DNA of 64,000 bases from Vombatus ursinus (Eukaryota; Chordata; Mammalia; Diprotodontia; Vombatidae): contig NW_020945064.1 of the NCBI RefSeq assembly GCF_900497805.2, forward strand, positions 3,612,187 through 3,676,186, in the 5' to 3' direction. The notes under the pieces are model-generated. The model saw only the letters and a program-made list of their open reading frames with translations. It did no database searches and had not been told where the DNA came from. Position 1 is the stretch's first letter. Every line of letters starts with the position of its first letter. The position numbers were made by a program, and so were the translations under genes. Of this stretch, positions 12,351 to 23,546 are shown in pieces.

Positions 12351-13256
12351 AAAAAAAAGCCTCGACATTCTATTTCAAGAAATCTTCAAAGAAAACTACC
12401 CAGATGTCTTAGAACCAGAGGGAAAAGTACAAATAGAAAGAACTTAGGTCACCTCCTAAAAGAAACCCCAAATTCAAACTCCCAGGAACATTATGGTCAA
12501 AAGTCAGAGTTTCCAGGGCAAAGAAAAAAAATACTGCAACCATCTAGAAAGAAAGATTGAAGAACCACAGGCAAGATAACTCATAACTTAGCAGCCACCA
12601 ATATAAAGAAACAGAGAACTTAGAATATGATATTCTAGAAAGCAAAGGATATAAACTTGTAGCCAATAATAATTTACCCAGCAAAACTGAGTATTAATAC
12701 TATAGGGGAAAAATGGATATTTAATGAAAAAAAAAAAAAGGATTTCTAAGCACTCCTGATGAAAAGACCAGAGCTGCATAGAAACTTTTAAGTTCAAACA
12801 CAGGAGTCAAGAGAAATATAAAAAGGTAAACATGAGTGAGGAATATAGGTGATTAAAGAAGGATAAACTGTTTACATATATGGGGACATAATACAGATAG
12901 GTCATAGAGGAAGTCTGATTAGACAAAGCCTGGGAGTGGTTCTGTTATGTCTCGATCTTAAGAGAAGAATGAAAAGAGAAGGAAAGGAACGGTAGAGAGA
13001 AAAGAAGATTAGGGGAAAATATCTCACATAATCAGGTTGTACAAGTAGACATCTAAAAATAAGAAGGAGGAAGGTGGGGGTGAAGAAGAGTTGACATTTG
13101 AATCTCACTCTCTTCTGACCTGGTCAAATGAGGGGAAAATATATACGTATGCATATAGAGTTTTGATACAGAAATACATTTCACTAAATAGGAAAGTAGG
13201 AGGGAAAGGGGAGAATGGGAAAAAGGAAAAGGGAAAGAAAAATTTAGAGATAGGGT
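12351..13256 (+). mobile_element. L1/HAL1-like ORF1 C-terminal and 3' remnant
   Basis: Contains a second ORF1 C-terminal signature, ATTTACCCAGCAAAACTGAG near 12,670, followed by the G/A-rich downstream sequence typical of HAL1-like copies. It repeats the ORF1-end content seen near 10,000-10,600, so at least two LINE copies are stacked here. Confidence 0.45.
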
Positions 13257-13270
13257 AGATTAAGGGATCA

Positions 13271-13452
13271 AGAGGCAGCTACGTGGAGCAGTGAATAGAG
13301 CTCTGGCCTTGGAATCAGGAGAACATGAGTTCAAATCCAACCTCAGACACTTAACACGTACTAGCTGTGTGACCCTGGGCAAGTCACTTCACCCTGATCA
13401 CCTCACTATAAAGCAAAAAAAAAAAAAAACAACAACAAAAAATAGCCAAAAC
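13271..13452 (+). mobile_element. WSINE1-type SINE
   Basis: Head, CORE and an A-rich tail (AAAAAAAAAAAAAACAAC). Flanked by perfect 14-bp duplications AGATTAAGGGATCA at 13257-13270 and 13453-13466. It separates a MAR1 SINE from its own left target duplication. Confidence 0.92.
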
Positions 13453-13466
13453 AGATTAAGGGATCA

Positions 13467-13684
13467 GCTAAGTGGCTCAGTGGAAAGAGTGCTGGGCCTG
13501 GAGTCAGGAAGACCTGAGTTCAAATCCAGCCTCACCCTGGGCAAGTCACTTAACCTCTATTTGCCTTAATCTACTGAAGAAGGAAATGGCAAACCACTCC
13601 AATATTTTTGCTAAGAAAACCCCATAGACTATATGGAGGAGATGGACACGGGATACAACTGAACAACAGCTACAGTGACAACAA
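13467..13684 (+). mobile_element. MAR1 CORE-SINE
   Basis: Starts GCTAAGTGGCTCAGTGG and ends with AAAACCCC and GGATACAACTGAACAACAGC, the RTE-like tail. AGATTAAGGGA abuts both ends (13453-13463 and 13685-13695). Confidence 0.88.
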
Positions 13685-13699
13685 AGATTAAGGGAAGGA

Positions 13700-14295
13700 T
13701 TAGTCCTAAATTTAAAAAAACTCTTGACTAAGCATTACAAAAATATTTGTAGCTCTTTTTGAGGTGGCAAGGAATGAAAATCCAAAGGAGTGCCCATCAA
13801 ATGGAGAATGGCTGAACAAATAACGGCATATAAATGTGTGATGAAATATTATTGTGTTGTAATTAATGATGAAGGGATTGGTTTCAGAAACCTGGGAAGA
13901 CTTGTATGAACTTAGGCAGAATGAAATGAAAAAACAGAACAACTTATATAATTACCCAGTAATAACGATATGGAAAAGACAAAAAAAAACTTTGAAAGAA
14001 TTAAGAACTTGGATTAGCGTAATGACCAACCAGGATTCCAGAGGACCAGTGATGAAATATGATACCCACCTCCTAATAAATAGATAAAAGACTCAGGAGT
14101 GCAGAATGTGACATACATTTTTTTGGACATTGCCAATGTGGCATTTTGTTTTGTTTAACTATACATATTTATAACAGGGGGTTTGTTTTTCTTTTAATCT
14201 CAGTGGTGGGAGGTGGAGTGGGAGAGAGAGAAGGCAGATTTCTGCTGATTAAAATATATATGTACAATTAAAAATAATTGTTTTTGTTAAAATAA
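13700..14295 (+). mobile_element. L1 3' end
   Basis: Shares with the 18-kb L1 the segment TTTGTAGCTCTTTTTGAGGTG, GTGCCCATCAAATGG and GAATGGCTGAACAAAT, ending in a G-rich stretch and an AT-rich tail near 14,290. Confidence 0.7.
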
Positions 14296-14299
14296 AGGC

Positions 14300-14617
14300 A
14301 CAGGTGGCATGCTTACCAAATTCGTGGATGATATGAAATTAGGAGGGACGGCTAACACATCAGATGTCAGATGGGAAGTACAAAAGATCCTGACAAGTTA
14401 AAATAGTAGGCTGAATTTAATAAGATGAAATTTAATATAAATAAATGTAAAGGTTTATTCTTGAATATAAAAAAAAATCAACTTCACAGCTATCATGTGA
14501 GGGAAGTGAAACCAAACAGTAGTTCATCTGGAAAAAAAAAGGGCAAAAAACACCAAACCTTGATGTGTTTCAGGGAACTACAAACTCAGTATGAGTCATC
14601 ACTGTAATATGGCAGTA
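14300..14617 (+). mobile_element. CR1/L3-type LINE fragment (reverse transcriptase region)
   Basis: Reads like the palm region of a CR1-clade reverse transcriptase: MLTKFVDDMKLGGTANT at about 14,310, then KMKFNxxKCK-like and the NQLHxY motif. It is broken by stops. The piece at 16,475-16,622 carries the next conserved block of the same family. Confidence 0.6.
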
Positions 14618-14629
14618 TGATACAGTATA

Positions 14630-15195
14630 CCATGGTTCCCAAACTGTGACTGAGCCCCAGGGTACTCTATTGAACTCACAGAGGCTCTGTGGGATATCTT
14701 AAATATTTGAGGGAAACACAGTGATAGGATATTCTCAGAGGTTTGAGATGTGTTTTTGTTTACTTGTACTTTTGGCTACCCTAGTAATTTCTCTAACTTG
14801 TTGCAATGTCATATCTTTTCAAAGCTGGTTTTTCAGCAGTTAGTGTGATAATTTTTTTAAGTACATGGAAAAATGAATGTGGAACAGGAAATAAGGTTGT
14901 CATGTCTAATCTGATTCCAAGGTTTGAGAAGCTGTACAGTGCCCACTTTACACACACATCCTATTAGTAATTGTGATTATCTAAAAACGAAATTAAAATG
15001 CTATTTTTCTTTCAATGTATGTGTATTTTTTACAAACAGCTACTAAGTAATTAGGACATAAATATTAAGTTGTTTTGACCTAACTATTCATAAATGAAAC
15101 AGTTAGGTATTTCTTTTGGCCTAGGGGTGTCATGAAAAAATTACTGAGACACCGAGGGCTCCATGAACCAAGAAAGTTTGGGAACCTCTGGTATA
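14630..15195. mobile_element. Non-autonomous DNA transposon with inverted ends
   Basis: Left end CCATGGTTCCCAAACTGTG and right end AAGTTTGGGAACCTCTGG are near-perfect inverted repeats of about 17 bp. TA dinucleotides flank both ends. MIR-like sequence resumes right after it. The roughly 560-bp body has no coding. Family not assigned; Tc1/mariner-like from the TA flanks, or hAT-like. Confidence 0.6.
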
Positions 15196-15360
15196 GTAGA
15201 ATGTGCACTGGATATGTGGTCAGAGGACTTTGGTTTGACCTCAGGCTGTGACACATATTATATATATGATCTTGGGCAAATCACTTAGCTTCTATTGGCC
15301 TCATTTGTGAAATAAGAAGGTGACTTCAAATGATCTTTTAAGCTATAAATCTATGCTCTG
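15196..15360 (+). mobile_element. MIR/THER1 SINE
   Basis: GTGCACTGGATATGTGGTCA, CORE-like GATCTTGGGCAAATCACTTA, GGCCTCATTTGTGAAATAAG and AAATGATCTTTTAAG. Its first bases lie left of the TIR transposon at about 14,617-14,629, so the transposon entered near the MIR 5' end. Confidence 0.75.
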
Positions 15361-15364
15361 TGAC

Positions 15365-15830
15365 TTAAAAAACTAATGAGGTTTCTGACTGTATTAAAAG
15401 GGAAATAGTGCAAAGTAAATTAGAAGAACTAGGAGAACATTGTATACAGTGACAGCAACATTGTATGATGATCAACTGTGGAACGAGTTGGCAATTCTCA
15501 GCAATACGATAATCCAAGACAATTATGAAAGACTCATAATGAAAAATGTTATCCATCTCCAGAGAAAGAACTGATTAAGTTCTTTACACATCAAAGCAAA
15601 GGTTTTTTTTAACATTATTTTTCTTGGTTTTTTTTGTTCTGTTTTTTTTTTCACAACATGACTAATATGGAAATAAATTTTGCATGACTGCATATGTATA
15701 ACCTATATCAAATTGCTTGCTTTCTTAATGGGGGGGGAGGTGACAAAAGGAGGGAGAGAATTGGGAACTCAAAAATTTTAAAAGGGAATGTAAAAATTTT
15801 TTACATGTAATTAGAAAAAAATAATGCCCC
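15365..15830 (+). mobile_element. L1 3' end
   Basis: Collinear with 18,500-18,930: AGGAGAACATTGTATACAGTG, CCATCTCCAGAGAAAGAACTG, TTTTGCATGACTGCATATGTA and ATTGCTTGC, followed by a G-rich run and TTACATGTAATTAGAAAAAA. Confidence 0.8.
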
Positions 15831-15870
15831 TGTACTTCATCCCATTCAGATCATGTATGAGGTACTCTGT

Positions 15871-16400
15871 TGTGAGAAATTATTATTTCTTTCTTCAATT
15901 TAATAACTAATTATTCTATTAGGACCAAGGTTTTTCCCCTTTTCTACTTCCTCATCCAGACATCAACCAGTATGGGAAATCTCTCTCAAAGATAGATATA
16001 CCCAGGCCAAGATCTACTCAAAGACAGTAAAAGAAATTCTAAGTTTGGGCTAATGGGTACTTTCCTGCTTGTTGTGTTTGCTCAAACAGGTCTGGGAAGT
16101 TTTGATTCTCCCTTTTGTCAGATAGGTGATACGGAAATTGGTAAGTCTCTTTGACCAACATTTGGATGATGCAAGTCATGTACCCCAAAACCCTCATTCT
16201 AATGTAGCCCACACTTTCATTGTAATATTCATTTTCTCATTAATTGTTAACTAATCAGAGTTGATTGCCACCCTCAGAAACACCTGCTCTTTGAAGGGCA
16301 TATAAACCGTGAGCTCACTGCCATGAGAGGTCTTTGTTCTAAGACAGACAGCCAAATGACCATCCTTTTATTAATAAAAATGCTAGCCTTGATAATAAAA
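15871..16400 (+). mobile_element. Diverged solo LTR related to family A
   Basis: Begins TGTGAGAAATTATT. It has family-A landmarks such as CCAATCAGAGTTGATTG-like, CACCTGCTCTTTGAAGGGC and GCATATAAACCGTGAG, but differs much more from the provirus LTRs than they differ from each other. The 3' border is uncertain. No internal region adjoins. Confidence 0.6.
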
Positions 16401-16474
16401 TGATTAAATTACCCAGAAAATTATATCTCTTGAAACTTTTTAAATGCCACACTGTTCACTTTTGAGATCTATGC

Positions 16475-16622
16475 TTTAGGAGTGGCATTGATAAACTGGA
16501 GGGAAGGTCCAGAGAAGGACAACTGTCACAGTGAAGAGCCTTGTGATCATGCCATATGAAGAGTCATGGAAGGAACTGAGTATGTTTAGCTTGGAGAAAC
16601 ATGTAGGCAAAGGAAGATGGTC
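16475..16622 (+). mobile_element. CR1/L3-type LINE fragment
   Basis: Reads IDKLE, then HMPYEE-like IMPYEESWKELSMFSLEK, the block typical of CR1-clade reverse transcriptases just after the palm motifs. Likely the continuation of the 14,300-14,617 piece, separated by later insertions. Confidence 0.6.
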
Positions 16623-17315
16623 TAGCCATACCAGATCTAAAGCTATATTATAAAGCAGCAATCACCAAAACTGTTTGGCTGTTTGGCTAAAAGTAGAGTG
16701 GTGGATCAGGGAACAGGTTAGGTACATGAGACACAGTAATCAGTGACAATGGTAAACTGCTGTTTGATAAACCCAAAGACCCCAGCTTCTGGGGTAAGAA
16801 CTCACTATTTGACAAAAACTTCTGGGAAAACTGGAAAATAGTATCGCAAAAACTAGGCATAGACTAACATTTTACACTATACACCAAGATAAGGTCAAAA
16901 TGAATATATGATTTAGACATAAAGGGTGATGCCTTAAGCAAATTAGGAGAGCAAGGAATAGTTTGCCTGTCAGATCTATGGAGAAGGGAAGAATTTATAT
17001 ATATATCTCAAACAAGAGATAGAGAACATTATGAAATGCAAAATGGATAATTTTGATTACATTAAATTAAAAAGGCTTTGTGGAAACAAAGCCAATGCAA
17101 TCAAGATTAGAAAGAAAGTGGAAAACTGGGAAATAATTTTTACTGCCAGTGTTTCTGATAAAGGCCTCATTTCTAAAATATATAGAGAACTGAGTCAAAT
17201 TTATAAGAATGTCATTCCCCAATTGAGAAATGATCAAAGGATATAAAGAGGTAGTTTCAGATGAAGGAATTAAAACTATCTATAGTCATATGAAAAAATG
17301 GTCTAAATCACTATT

Positions 17316-17889
17316 TGTTCAGGTCTAGGGGTTCTAGGACCCCAAAATTCAAGGGTAAGTGATGTGGGTCCTGCCTTGAACAAATATGACCCAAGCCTTC
17401 TTTCAACCAAAGACAAAGTTTATTAGAACACCAGTCAGGATGGGCGAGATTCTAAGAATCTGCCCTATTGGCCAGATTTTCAGAATCAGAGACTTTGTAA
17501 TGAGAATTCAAGCAGGACAGAATCTGAGCAATTTAATGGGGGCAAAATGGACACTTACATACAGTGGACAAGGAGTGGCCAATAGCTTGGGTGACTGAGA
17601 GGTAACAGAGAAGGATCTGGAAGGGCTAGGTGCCCCAGGTGAACACCAGGGACCTGGGCCACAAGTTAAGGGTCTAGATGGAACTAAGAATGGGATATGG
17701 CCAGGGGCAATCTGGAGGTAACAGACGATGATGGGCTGGGTTAGGTTAGAGGTAAAAGAGAATTGGAGATTGGGGCAGGGTCAAAGCCACAATGCAAGGA
17801 CAACTGAAAGGATTATAGCCTCAGGTGAACACCAGGGCAACGTGAGAAAGTCCAGGGCCTTTTTGGGGTCCATCATTATCACCCCATCA
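17316..17889 (-). mobile_element. Solo LTR (family B) inserted in L1
   Basis: 574 bp, TG to CA on either strand, with direct tetranucleotides TATT at 17312-17315 and 17890-17893. L1 sequence rejoins perfectly across it. On the minus strand the end contains an AATAAA-like signal followed by the region shared with the copies at 19,694 and 38,850. Confidence 0.88.
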
Positions 17890-18305
17890 TATTGATTAGA
17901 GAAATACAAACTAAAACAACTCAGAGGTACCACTTCACACCTGTCCCACTAGCTAATATGACAAAAAGAAAAATGACAAATGTTGGAGTTGTGGGAAAAT
18001 TGGAACACTAATGTATTGTTAGTGGAGTTGTGAAATGATATATCTATTCTGGAGAGCAATTTGGAACAATGCCCAAAGGGCTATCAAACTGTGCTTTGAT
18101 CCAGCAATACCACTGCTAGGTCACTACAAAGAGATCATAAAAAAGGGGGAAAAAAATCTACATGTACAAAAATATTATAGCAGCTCTTTTTGTGGTGGCA
18201 AAGAATTGGAAATTGAGGGGTTGTCCATCAACTGGGGAATGACTGAACAAGTTGTGGAACATGAATGTAGTGGACTTATATTGTGCTATAAGAAATGATG
18301 AGCAG

Positions 18306-18454
18306 GGGGCAGCTAGGTGGGACAGTGGATAGAGCACTGGCCCTGGAATCAGGAGGACCTGAGTTCAAATCCAGCCTAAGACACATAGCACTTACTAGCT
18401 GTGTGACCCTGGGCAAGTCACTTAACCCCCATTGCCTAACCAAAAAGAAAAAAA
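18306..18454 (+). mobile_element. WSINE1-type SINE inserted in the L1
   Basis: Full head, CORE and A-rich tail between perfect 15-bp duplications AGAAATGATGAGCAG (18291-18305 and 18455-18469). The L1 3' sequence continues after it. Confidence 0.94.
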
Positions 18455-18930
18455 AGAAATGATGAGCAGGCAGATTTCAGAAAAACCTGGAAAGACTTAC
18501 ATGAATTCGTGCTGAGTGAAGTGAGCAGACCTGGAGAACATTGTACATAGTAGCAGCAATATTGTGCAATGATCAACTCTGATAAACTTAGCTCTTTTCA
18601 GAAATACAGTGATCTAAGACAACTCCAAAAGACTCTTGATGGAAAATACTATCCACATCCAGAGAAAGAACTGTGGAGTCTGAATGCAGATTGAAGCATA
18701 CTATTTTTTCTCTTTTTTTCTTTCTCATGGTTTTTCCATTTTGTTCTGATTCTTCTTTCACAACATGACCAATGTGGAAATATGTTTAATATGATTGTGC
18801 ATGTACAGCCTCTATCAGATTGCTTGCCATCTTGGGGAGGGGGAAAGAGAGGGAGGGAGGGAGAAAAAAAATTGGAACTCAAAATCTTATAAAAGGGAAT
18901 GTTGAAAACTAAATTAAATAAATAGATAAA

Positions 18931-19693
18931 TATTAATTAATTAATTACTTTGGGGGGAGGGGAAGAAGTGACCTACAATATCAAATACCCAGAGAGTTCA
19001 AGGATTTAGCAATTAAGATAGCTCTAGTAACTTTGGAGAGAGCAGTTTCAGTTGAATGATGAGGTCAGAAGCCAAATTAGAGGGGATTTAAAAGATAATG
19101 AGAAAAAGATGAATTGGGAGCAATAAGCATACATAGCTTTTTTCTAGGTGTGTTGGGGCTGGGTTAATAATTGGTAAATCTCAAAAATTAACAGGTACAT
19201 GTACAGTCATTTAACATATTGGGGAGGAGTTATTTTATATTCCATACTTATTTTCCTCACTGTCATTTCCTAGGTTTTCATTTATCTATTTCAATATCTG
19301 TCAATAAAAGTTAAAATACAATGTATACAAGAAAACAAAACCGGAATCAGTACCTAAAATAAAACTAGTATTCTAGGACCTACTTACTGACCCGTATTCT
19401 TTAACAAGTGCCTGTGACTTACAATGCTTGTAGTATGACTCTATGTATTTGTTTAATTTGTTAATTGCTTGAAATGTAAAAAGCCTGCATTGACTATTAC
19501 ACATTTAGCCCTGCTTCAGAGTCTGACCCTGCCTGGAAATAAGCTAGGAAATGGAGACACTATCCTAGGAGCTCATTGGGCAGTGATGTAATAAACTGGC
19601 AAAGTACTTGGGGCAGTTTGCAAAGAATTTGAGGTAAAAGAAGGGAGGATCCAGGTCAAAGAGGTGGAAGGTCCAGCCAATTCATCTTGAGAT
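18931..19693. other. No gene; no confident repeat
   Basis: AT-rich sequence. Part of 19,020-19,120 (GAGCAGTTTCAGTTGAATG) may be an old dispersed repeat. No exon-like frame seen. Confidence 0.5.
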
Positions 19694-20139
19694 TGTTGCA
19701 TTCTAGGAGTGCTGGGAACCCCAAAATTCAAGGGTAAAACGCGTGGGTCCTGCCTCAAAAGAATTCGACTGCTCAAGCCTTCTTTCAGACACAAGGTTTA
19801 TTGTTTTGCCAATAGAAGCAGGAGGGATTTTAAGAACCTGTGCATTTGGTAGATGAGACTGACATTTTTTATAGGGAAAAAGATTTGTGGGAAGATTTGG
19901 ATGGGATCTAGGAGTGGCCAATAGGCTGGGGTGACTGGAGGTAACCCAGAAAGGGTCTAGATAGGATTAAGTGTAGGAAATAGCCTGGGGTGGGGCCAGG
20001 TGCCGACAATGAGGGCCACAATGAAAGGGCAGTTAAAAGGATTATTGACTGGGGAGGGCTGGGTGCCTCAGGTGAATGCCAGGGATCTGGCCCACGAAAG
20101 TCCAGGGCCTTTTAGGGGTCCATCATTAGTGCCCCATCA
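19694..20139 (-). mobile_element. Solo LTR, family B
   Basis: 446 bp, TGTTGCATT to CCCCATCA. Read on the minus strand, it has AATAAACCTTGTGTCTG, GAAAGAAGGCTTGAGCAG and GGGGTTCCCAGCACTCC, the signals shared with the copy at 38,850-39,285. No obvious target duplication remains. Confidence 0.8.
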
Positions 20140-21060
20140 AGCATAGAATTGAGCTCTTAACATCAAATTTGTGCTTTTATGCTTTCAAAGTCTGTTTCAA
20201 AGAAGTGATTTTTGCTAACAAGGCAGCAGCCTTAACCAGGGTGACTAAGAATATAAGAACTGAGCCTGTAGGACTAGGTTGTGTGACATGACCCCTGCTA
20301 CACTCATAGATAAATGCTGAGGAGAAAGCAGCAGCAGTTAATTTACCCCACCCTGCTGCACTTTGTGTAGAAGGAGTTGTAGAAGGAGTTCACACAAGAA
20401 AGTGAAGCTACCCACGGTATCCAGTGTCCCCGACAGTGCACCTTTCCCTGCTATTTCTATCCATTTTTTCATCACTGTTTATTCTAGTGTTACATAAAAT
20501 ATATCAGCAGTGCTAACCTTCCTTTGTGTGTCGCTATTTGGACAATAGAAATTAGGGGTCAATACAGTCTGGACTAATCCAGTAGATTCATCCACAGCCC
20601 CTTGAAGAAGCAGACACTGGGTAGGAAACCAGGGACAGATAAACAGGCTCTTCAGGGAACTCCCAAACTCTGAGGGGCTGCCTGTGGTCACTTTCTAAGC
20701 TAAACTAAGGTAATAAGCAGAAGAAATAAAAGCAGTGAGAGAAATTTATTATCTGAAGGCACTATTCCCCTAGACTAGTGTTGCTAGTGACTTCTTTGAG
20801 AGAGAAAGGAGTGTCCTTTTGATCTACTCCTGGATTCATCACTGAAGCCATAAATTTTCCCTGTACTATTGTTATTAGGAGCCAGAAGGCCAGGAAGAAG
20901 AGGGAGAGGAGAGAGGTTTGCAGCTGTAGACTCTTTTGAATTCCTTTATTCCTTCCTCCTATTAACTGCAGTCACAGATTATCTGTGCTATGTATTACCC
21001 CACCCAGTAATATTTTGCTTGTTTATTAATTTATTGGGGGATGGGGGGGGAAGAATTGTT
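20140..21060. other. No gene recognised
   Basis: No convincing exon and no repeat that I can name. Open frames here are short and unlike known proteins. A G-rich run near 21,035-21,052 marks the A-tail side of the following 7SL copy. Confidence 0.45.
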
Positions 21061-21064
21061 TGTT

Positions 21065-21313
21065 TGAAACTTGGTCTCCCTCTCTTACCCAGGCTGGAAA
21101 GCCTGCTTGCTCTGTTTCCAAAATGGGCCAGTTTGCTCCTTCTCCTACAGCCTGATGGCCCCCTATTCCCACAGGCTCACCATCTTTGTGCGGGACTTAG
21201 TGCCTTCACCTCATTGGCTTTAGCTCAGTGACTTCTAAGCTCAAGAGATCCACCCTGCCTCAGCCTCCTCAGTAGAAGGAATTACAACCATGTGTTACCA
21301 CATCCTACCTTGG
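21065..21313 (-). pseudogene. 7SL RNA (SRP RNA) retropseudogene
   Basis: On the minus strand, sequence from 21,313 down to 21,065 follows human 7SL RNA in order: GTTGTAATTCCTTCTACTGA (for the TGTAGTCCCAGCTACTCG region), GAGGCTGAGGCAGG, GGCACTAAGTCCCGCAC (for CCGCACTAAGTTCGGCAT), ATGGTGA, AAACTGGCCCATTTTGGAAA (for AACCGGCCCAGGTCGGAAA), and finally CCAGCCTGGGTAAGAGAGGG. A-rich AAACAAACAA follows, as in a retrocopy. The segment between GGAGCAGGTC and CACTCCAGCC is shortened. It is not a working SRP RNA gene. Confidence 0.85.
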
Positions 21314-22060
21314 TAACATTTTTAGATACCTGCCCCAGCTTCCCTACCTGTTACAATATATATATAAAACTAAATAACATAGTCCCTGCCCTCAAGGAAC
21401 TTATATTTTAAGAAGTTGATACTTGTAACATATAACCTTTTGTTTAGGTCTACTAGTTTAAAAATGCTCCCTTTGTTTTTGAGACAAAAAAATCTTCCTA
21501 ACTAGGTATTAATATACTGTAATAACTTGTGCCCAAATAACAATTGATTGTATGTCAGGAACTGAGAGTATTTATTTACATTGGCTAATCCTTTGTGGGC
21601 TTATTTAAAGGGCTTTATATAAGAAGTAGATTTTGGACAAGAAAACTGTCAAAGGAGACTGTAAAGAAATTCAAATCTATTGTTTGAGCTCTCTTAGAAA
21701 AGTGCAAAAAGAAGAGATTTTAAATGGAGAGCTGTCCCATTCATACACACCTCCCACGTTCTCACGGTTTTTTTGGATCTCCTTTCCTGTTCCAGAAAAA
21801 CAATGAGTTCTCATTAAATTCATTCATACCCTTTGCAATATATCCTGGCTCTTGGCAAATTAGTCTCTATCCATACCCCAGAGAAGGTCAGTTTTTAGGC
21901 ATAAGATTAAGTGACCATGGGACAAAAGATAAAAAACAGTAGACCCCTAGAGATAAAGAACAGTAGACAACAAGCTAGAAAACAATTGTTCGCTGAACGT
22001 ACTGTAACTTCTCCCTTCAGCTAAACCCACTATCACTCCAATTAATCAATTCCAGCTCAG
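21314..22060. other. No gene recognised
   Basis: Unassigned AT-rich sequence. A short L2-like AGTCCCTGCCCTCAAGGAAC occurs at about 21,382-21,401. No exon support. Confidence 0.45.
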
Positions 22061-22064
22061 TTTC

Positions 22065-22235
22065 TTCTCTCACAACATGACTAATGTTTAATTATGTTTA
22101 ACATGATTGCACATGCATAACCTATATCAGATTGCTTGCCATCTTGGGAAGAGTGGAGGGGAGGGAGGGAGGGAGAAAAATTCAGAACTTAAAAATCTTA
22201 TTTTAAAAATGAATGTTGAAAATAGCTGGGAGCTG
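22065..22235 (+). mobile_element. L1 3' UTR tail
   Basis: TCACAACATGACTAATG, CATGATTGCACATGCATAACC, ATTGCTTGCCATCTTGGGAA, GGGAGGGAGGGAGAAAAAT and an A-rich end, collinear with the 18,750-18,930 tail. Confidence 0.8.
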
Positions 22236-23394
22236 CTGTTAAACGTGGCAAGGTAGGATCACATGGGAACATTTTTACTCAAAGGGACTTGGTGAAAGGT
22301 CACTTAGAGGGGAAAAAAGTTATCTTTTTATAAGAAGAACATCAAATTCTCTTTTGACTATGTTTTGTCCACTCGATTTACTTAGGATCCTTGGTTAAAT
22401 TCCTTTTTCTATCTTTGGCATATAAAAAATTAAGCACAATATTACATAAGATAGATAAAGAAGCCTGCAGTATACTTTTTACTGGCCACCACCCAACTTT
22501 ATCTAGATAAGCAAAGAATGATGGGCAAAAGAAAGACTGTTAACAGGGCCATGTCAAGGGTAGCTAATGGCCAGTGACCATGAGCTAAGTGAAAAAAATA
22601 CGAAAGGAGAGAGAAAGAGGTTGAACTGGTTTTGTTTGCTATCTTGCTGTTTTTTTAATACTGATTATTTAGCTGTAAATTACCCCCAAACCTGTGGGAT
22701 AGAGAGCAAAGTACCGGCAACAACAACAAAGTTCCTGAAATTAGGGGAGAAGTTGAAGGGATTAAGGAAAGAGAACTTGGGGGTATTCAATCTTACTGTA
22801 GGTTTAAGACTTTCCTGACAAACCTAGACCCCAGTTTATGTTTTTTTAGTTTTATTAACTTTTTGCTGACTTTGAGTAATGAACATGGGACCCCCAGGAA
22901 AGTTCAGGTTTGGGACTCTGGGATATTTTCTTTTATCTCAAATCACTGGATCAAGGTCTATAAATCAAGCGGTCAAGACCCAAAACACAAACAGGATTGT
23001 AATTTGTTTCTTCCTGCTCTGTGTTGTTCTTGGCAATGAAAAAACTAAAGCTTTTCCTGACTAGAGATGGATAATGACATCGGGAGGTGATTCATTGAAA
23101 ATGGCCTGAGCAACTGGCCTTTTTATTTCTCCTCATTTTTCCCCTTATTGTCCCTTCTTGTGTTAGGAAACACATTGGATAAAATAATTCTCATACTAAC
23201 AAAGCACTTCCCTCTTATTGTGGGCTGGCACATCTGTGTTGTTGAGGGGTGGGGCATGAGGCCATAAGTGGCAAAATCAAGAATGGCCCTTAGAAAAGGA
23301 CAGTCTATTTTTTTACAGTTAAGGAGCCATACAAAAAGAGTGCCCATCTACGAACCCTACTTCTCTGAATTCCTATCCCTTTGCTCATGAGGTT
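22236..23394. other. No gene recognised
   Basis: No exon with homology I recognise and no clear repeat. Frames up to about 80 codons show no domain. Confidence 0.45.
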
Positions 23395-23545
23395 CAGTGG
23401 AAAAAATATTGGGTTTGGAATCAACAGGACCAGGGTTCAAATCCTCCTTCGACTACTTATTAGCTATCTGTGAGTTATTTCTGTGCCTCAGATTCCTCAT
23501 CAGTAAATGCAGAGTTTAAAATAGATGGCTTCAAAGGCCCTTTCT
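23395..23545 (+). mobile_element. MIR/THER1 SINE
   Basis: TTCAGTGGAAAAAATATTGG, GGTTCAAATCC and GTGCCTCAGATTCCTCATC, as in MIR. It is interrupted at its 3' end by the next SINE. Confidence 0.75.
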
Positions 23546-23546
23546 A

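Larger units (their letters stand above)
16612..18930 (+). mobile_element. L1 ORF2 C-terminal part and 3' UTR, with two nested insertions
   Basis: Starts in ORF2 with GLAIPDLKLYYKAAI-like coding and runs through DNFDYIKLKRLCGNKANAIK near 17,050 and WRAIWNNAQRAIKLCFDPAI near 18,060 to a 3' UTR with CACAACATGACCAATGTGG and ATTGCTTGCCATCTTGGGGA, ending in an A-rich tail. A solo LTR (17316-17889) and a SINE (18306-18454) interrupt it. It is 5'-truncated and broken. Confidence 0.85.

Noticed and set aside
20869-21231. A 120-codon frame starting MLLGARRPGR
   Set aside because: It runs into the antisense 7SL retrocopy; the protein-like look comes from that RNA sequence.
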